Below the pieces are notes generated by a model. The model had not been told where the DNA came from and did not search any database. It was given only the letters and a program-made list of their open reading frames with translations. From Candidatus Micrarchaeum sp. (lineage in GTDB: Archaea > SpSt-1190 > DYHY01): DNA of 11,197 nucleotides. The number at the start of each line of letters is the position of its first letter. Position 1 is the first letter of the stretch. The position numbers and the translations under genes are program-made. Location of the stretch: contig DYHY01000015.1 in NCBI GenBank assembly GCA_020723935.1, positions 1 through 11,197 on the forward strand, read 5' to 3'. This document shows, one piece after another, positions 10,851 through 11,197 of this stretch.

Positions 10851-11197
10851 CTAGCAGGAACCGACCAACGGCTTGATCCCGGTGAAGTTGTAGACAGTGT
10901 TGTACGCCGGGTCCTTGTAGCCGTACCCTAGCTCGGAGACGGGGACTGTGAAGGAGCCCGTGCCCGCCGCCGCGCACTGCGCGCCGGAGACGGTCGAGAG
11001 GATCCTGAAGGTCGTCGTGCTCTCGCCCGGCGAGAGGGCGAGGCCCGTTCCCGGTATGTCGTCGCCGGTCCCGGTGCTGGAAGTCAGGGAGATCGCGAAG
11101 TTCTTGTTGTTCCTGATTATCCCGAACGTCCCGGTGTCGTTCGCGAAGTAGCGCACGATCGCGATGTCGGCTGCCTGCCAGTACATTGCGGAATCCT
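10851..11197 (-). CDS. Pilin-like protein, fourth family member (5' end outside window)
   Basis: The frame is open to the window edge and begins DSAMYWQAADIAIVRYF, matching the DSLAYWQSGDIGVERPY segment just after the signal helix of copies A and B. The internal Met is therefore not the start, and the class III signal peptide should lie just outside. Family landmarks follow: IIRNNKNFAI, ALSPGES, one internal Cys in GAQCAAAG, and the C-terminus YNFTGIKPLVGSC, here ending at the Cys without the final Gln. The mid region differs most from the other copies, so it may be a different subunit type. The following 198 bases before the third gene's promoter hold two hairpins and no gene. Confidence 0.85.
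   Translation of the reverse strand, partial: DSAMYWQAADIAIVRYFANDTGTFGIIRNNKNFAISLTSSTGTGDDIPGTGLALSPGESTTTFRILSTVSGAQCAAAGTGSFTVPVSELGYGYKDPAYNTVYNFTGIKPLVGSC

Noticed and set aside
7429-11197. Repeated family as a CRISPR array or tandem-repeat locus
   Set aside because: The repeats are whole genes hundreds of bases long with coding identity, with no short regular direct repeats and spacers.

Overview
This window looks like a stretch of a GC-rich archaeal chromosome. Three things point that way: four genes or gene remnants for small secreted proteins, the three complete at the 5' end carrying archaeal class III (type IV pilin-like) signal peptides; A/T-rich TATA/BRE-type promoters centred about 24-37 nt (mostly 24-29) upstream of most start codons, implying largely leaderless mRNAs; and a synthetase-like gene that aligns best with the archaeal type of leucyl-tRNA synthetase. 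The mix resembles DPANN lineages such as Micrarchaeota or Diapherotrites, but that placement is inference. All genes except one lie on the minus strand.

Layout. (1) 1-2014 (minus, cut by the window edge): a leucyl-tRNA-synthetase-like protein that keeps the LeuRS fold order (Rossmann start, CP1 editing-like insert, post-insert core, anticodon-binding start) but has lost HIGH, KMSKS and the editing-site motif. This gene is visible only as an open frame running off the window. (2) 2146-4593 (minus): an 815-residue, almost wholly coiled-coil protein with heptad-spaced internal repeats. (3) 4691-5002 (plus): a 103-residue membrane protein transcribed divergently from it. (4) 7316-5063 (minus): a compact operon of a MinD/ParA-like ATPase, a proteasome-fold (Ntn hydrolase-like) protein whose second residue is Ser, and a small frameshifted gene of unknown function. 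(5) 7905-7429 (minus): a class III signal peptide pilin-like protein. (6) 8492-7931 (minus): an unrecognised gene with two frame breaks, one of them an exact 5-bp tandem duplication. (7) 9153-8671 and 9883-9401 (minus): two pilin-like genes encoding identical proteins inside a 546-bp near-perfect direct repeat, each under a different promoter. (8) 10617-10133 (minus): a third member of the same family, broken by a -1 frame change. (9) 11197-10851 (minus): the C-terminal part of a fourth member.

How it may work together. The right half is a multi-copy locus for secreted pilin-like subunits with a common plan: class III signal peptide, hydrophobic helix, an RNN-x-x-F strand, one internal Cys and a C-terminal P-L-[VI]-G-[TS]-C motif. 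The adjacent MinD-like ATPase could position an assembly machine, as MinD/FlhG/TadZ relatives do elsewhere, but no assembly ATPase, platform protein or prepilin peptidase is visible, so this link is inference from proximity. The left half (dead synthetase, large coiled coil, small membrane protein) has no evident functional link with it.

Two cautions. Three genes carry breaks that all shift the frame by -1, so sequencing or assembly error has to be excluded before they are called pseudogenes. The 546-bp repeat is also a place where an assembly can go wrong, although its different flanks on each side argue for two real copies.
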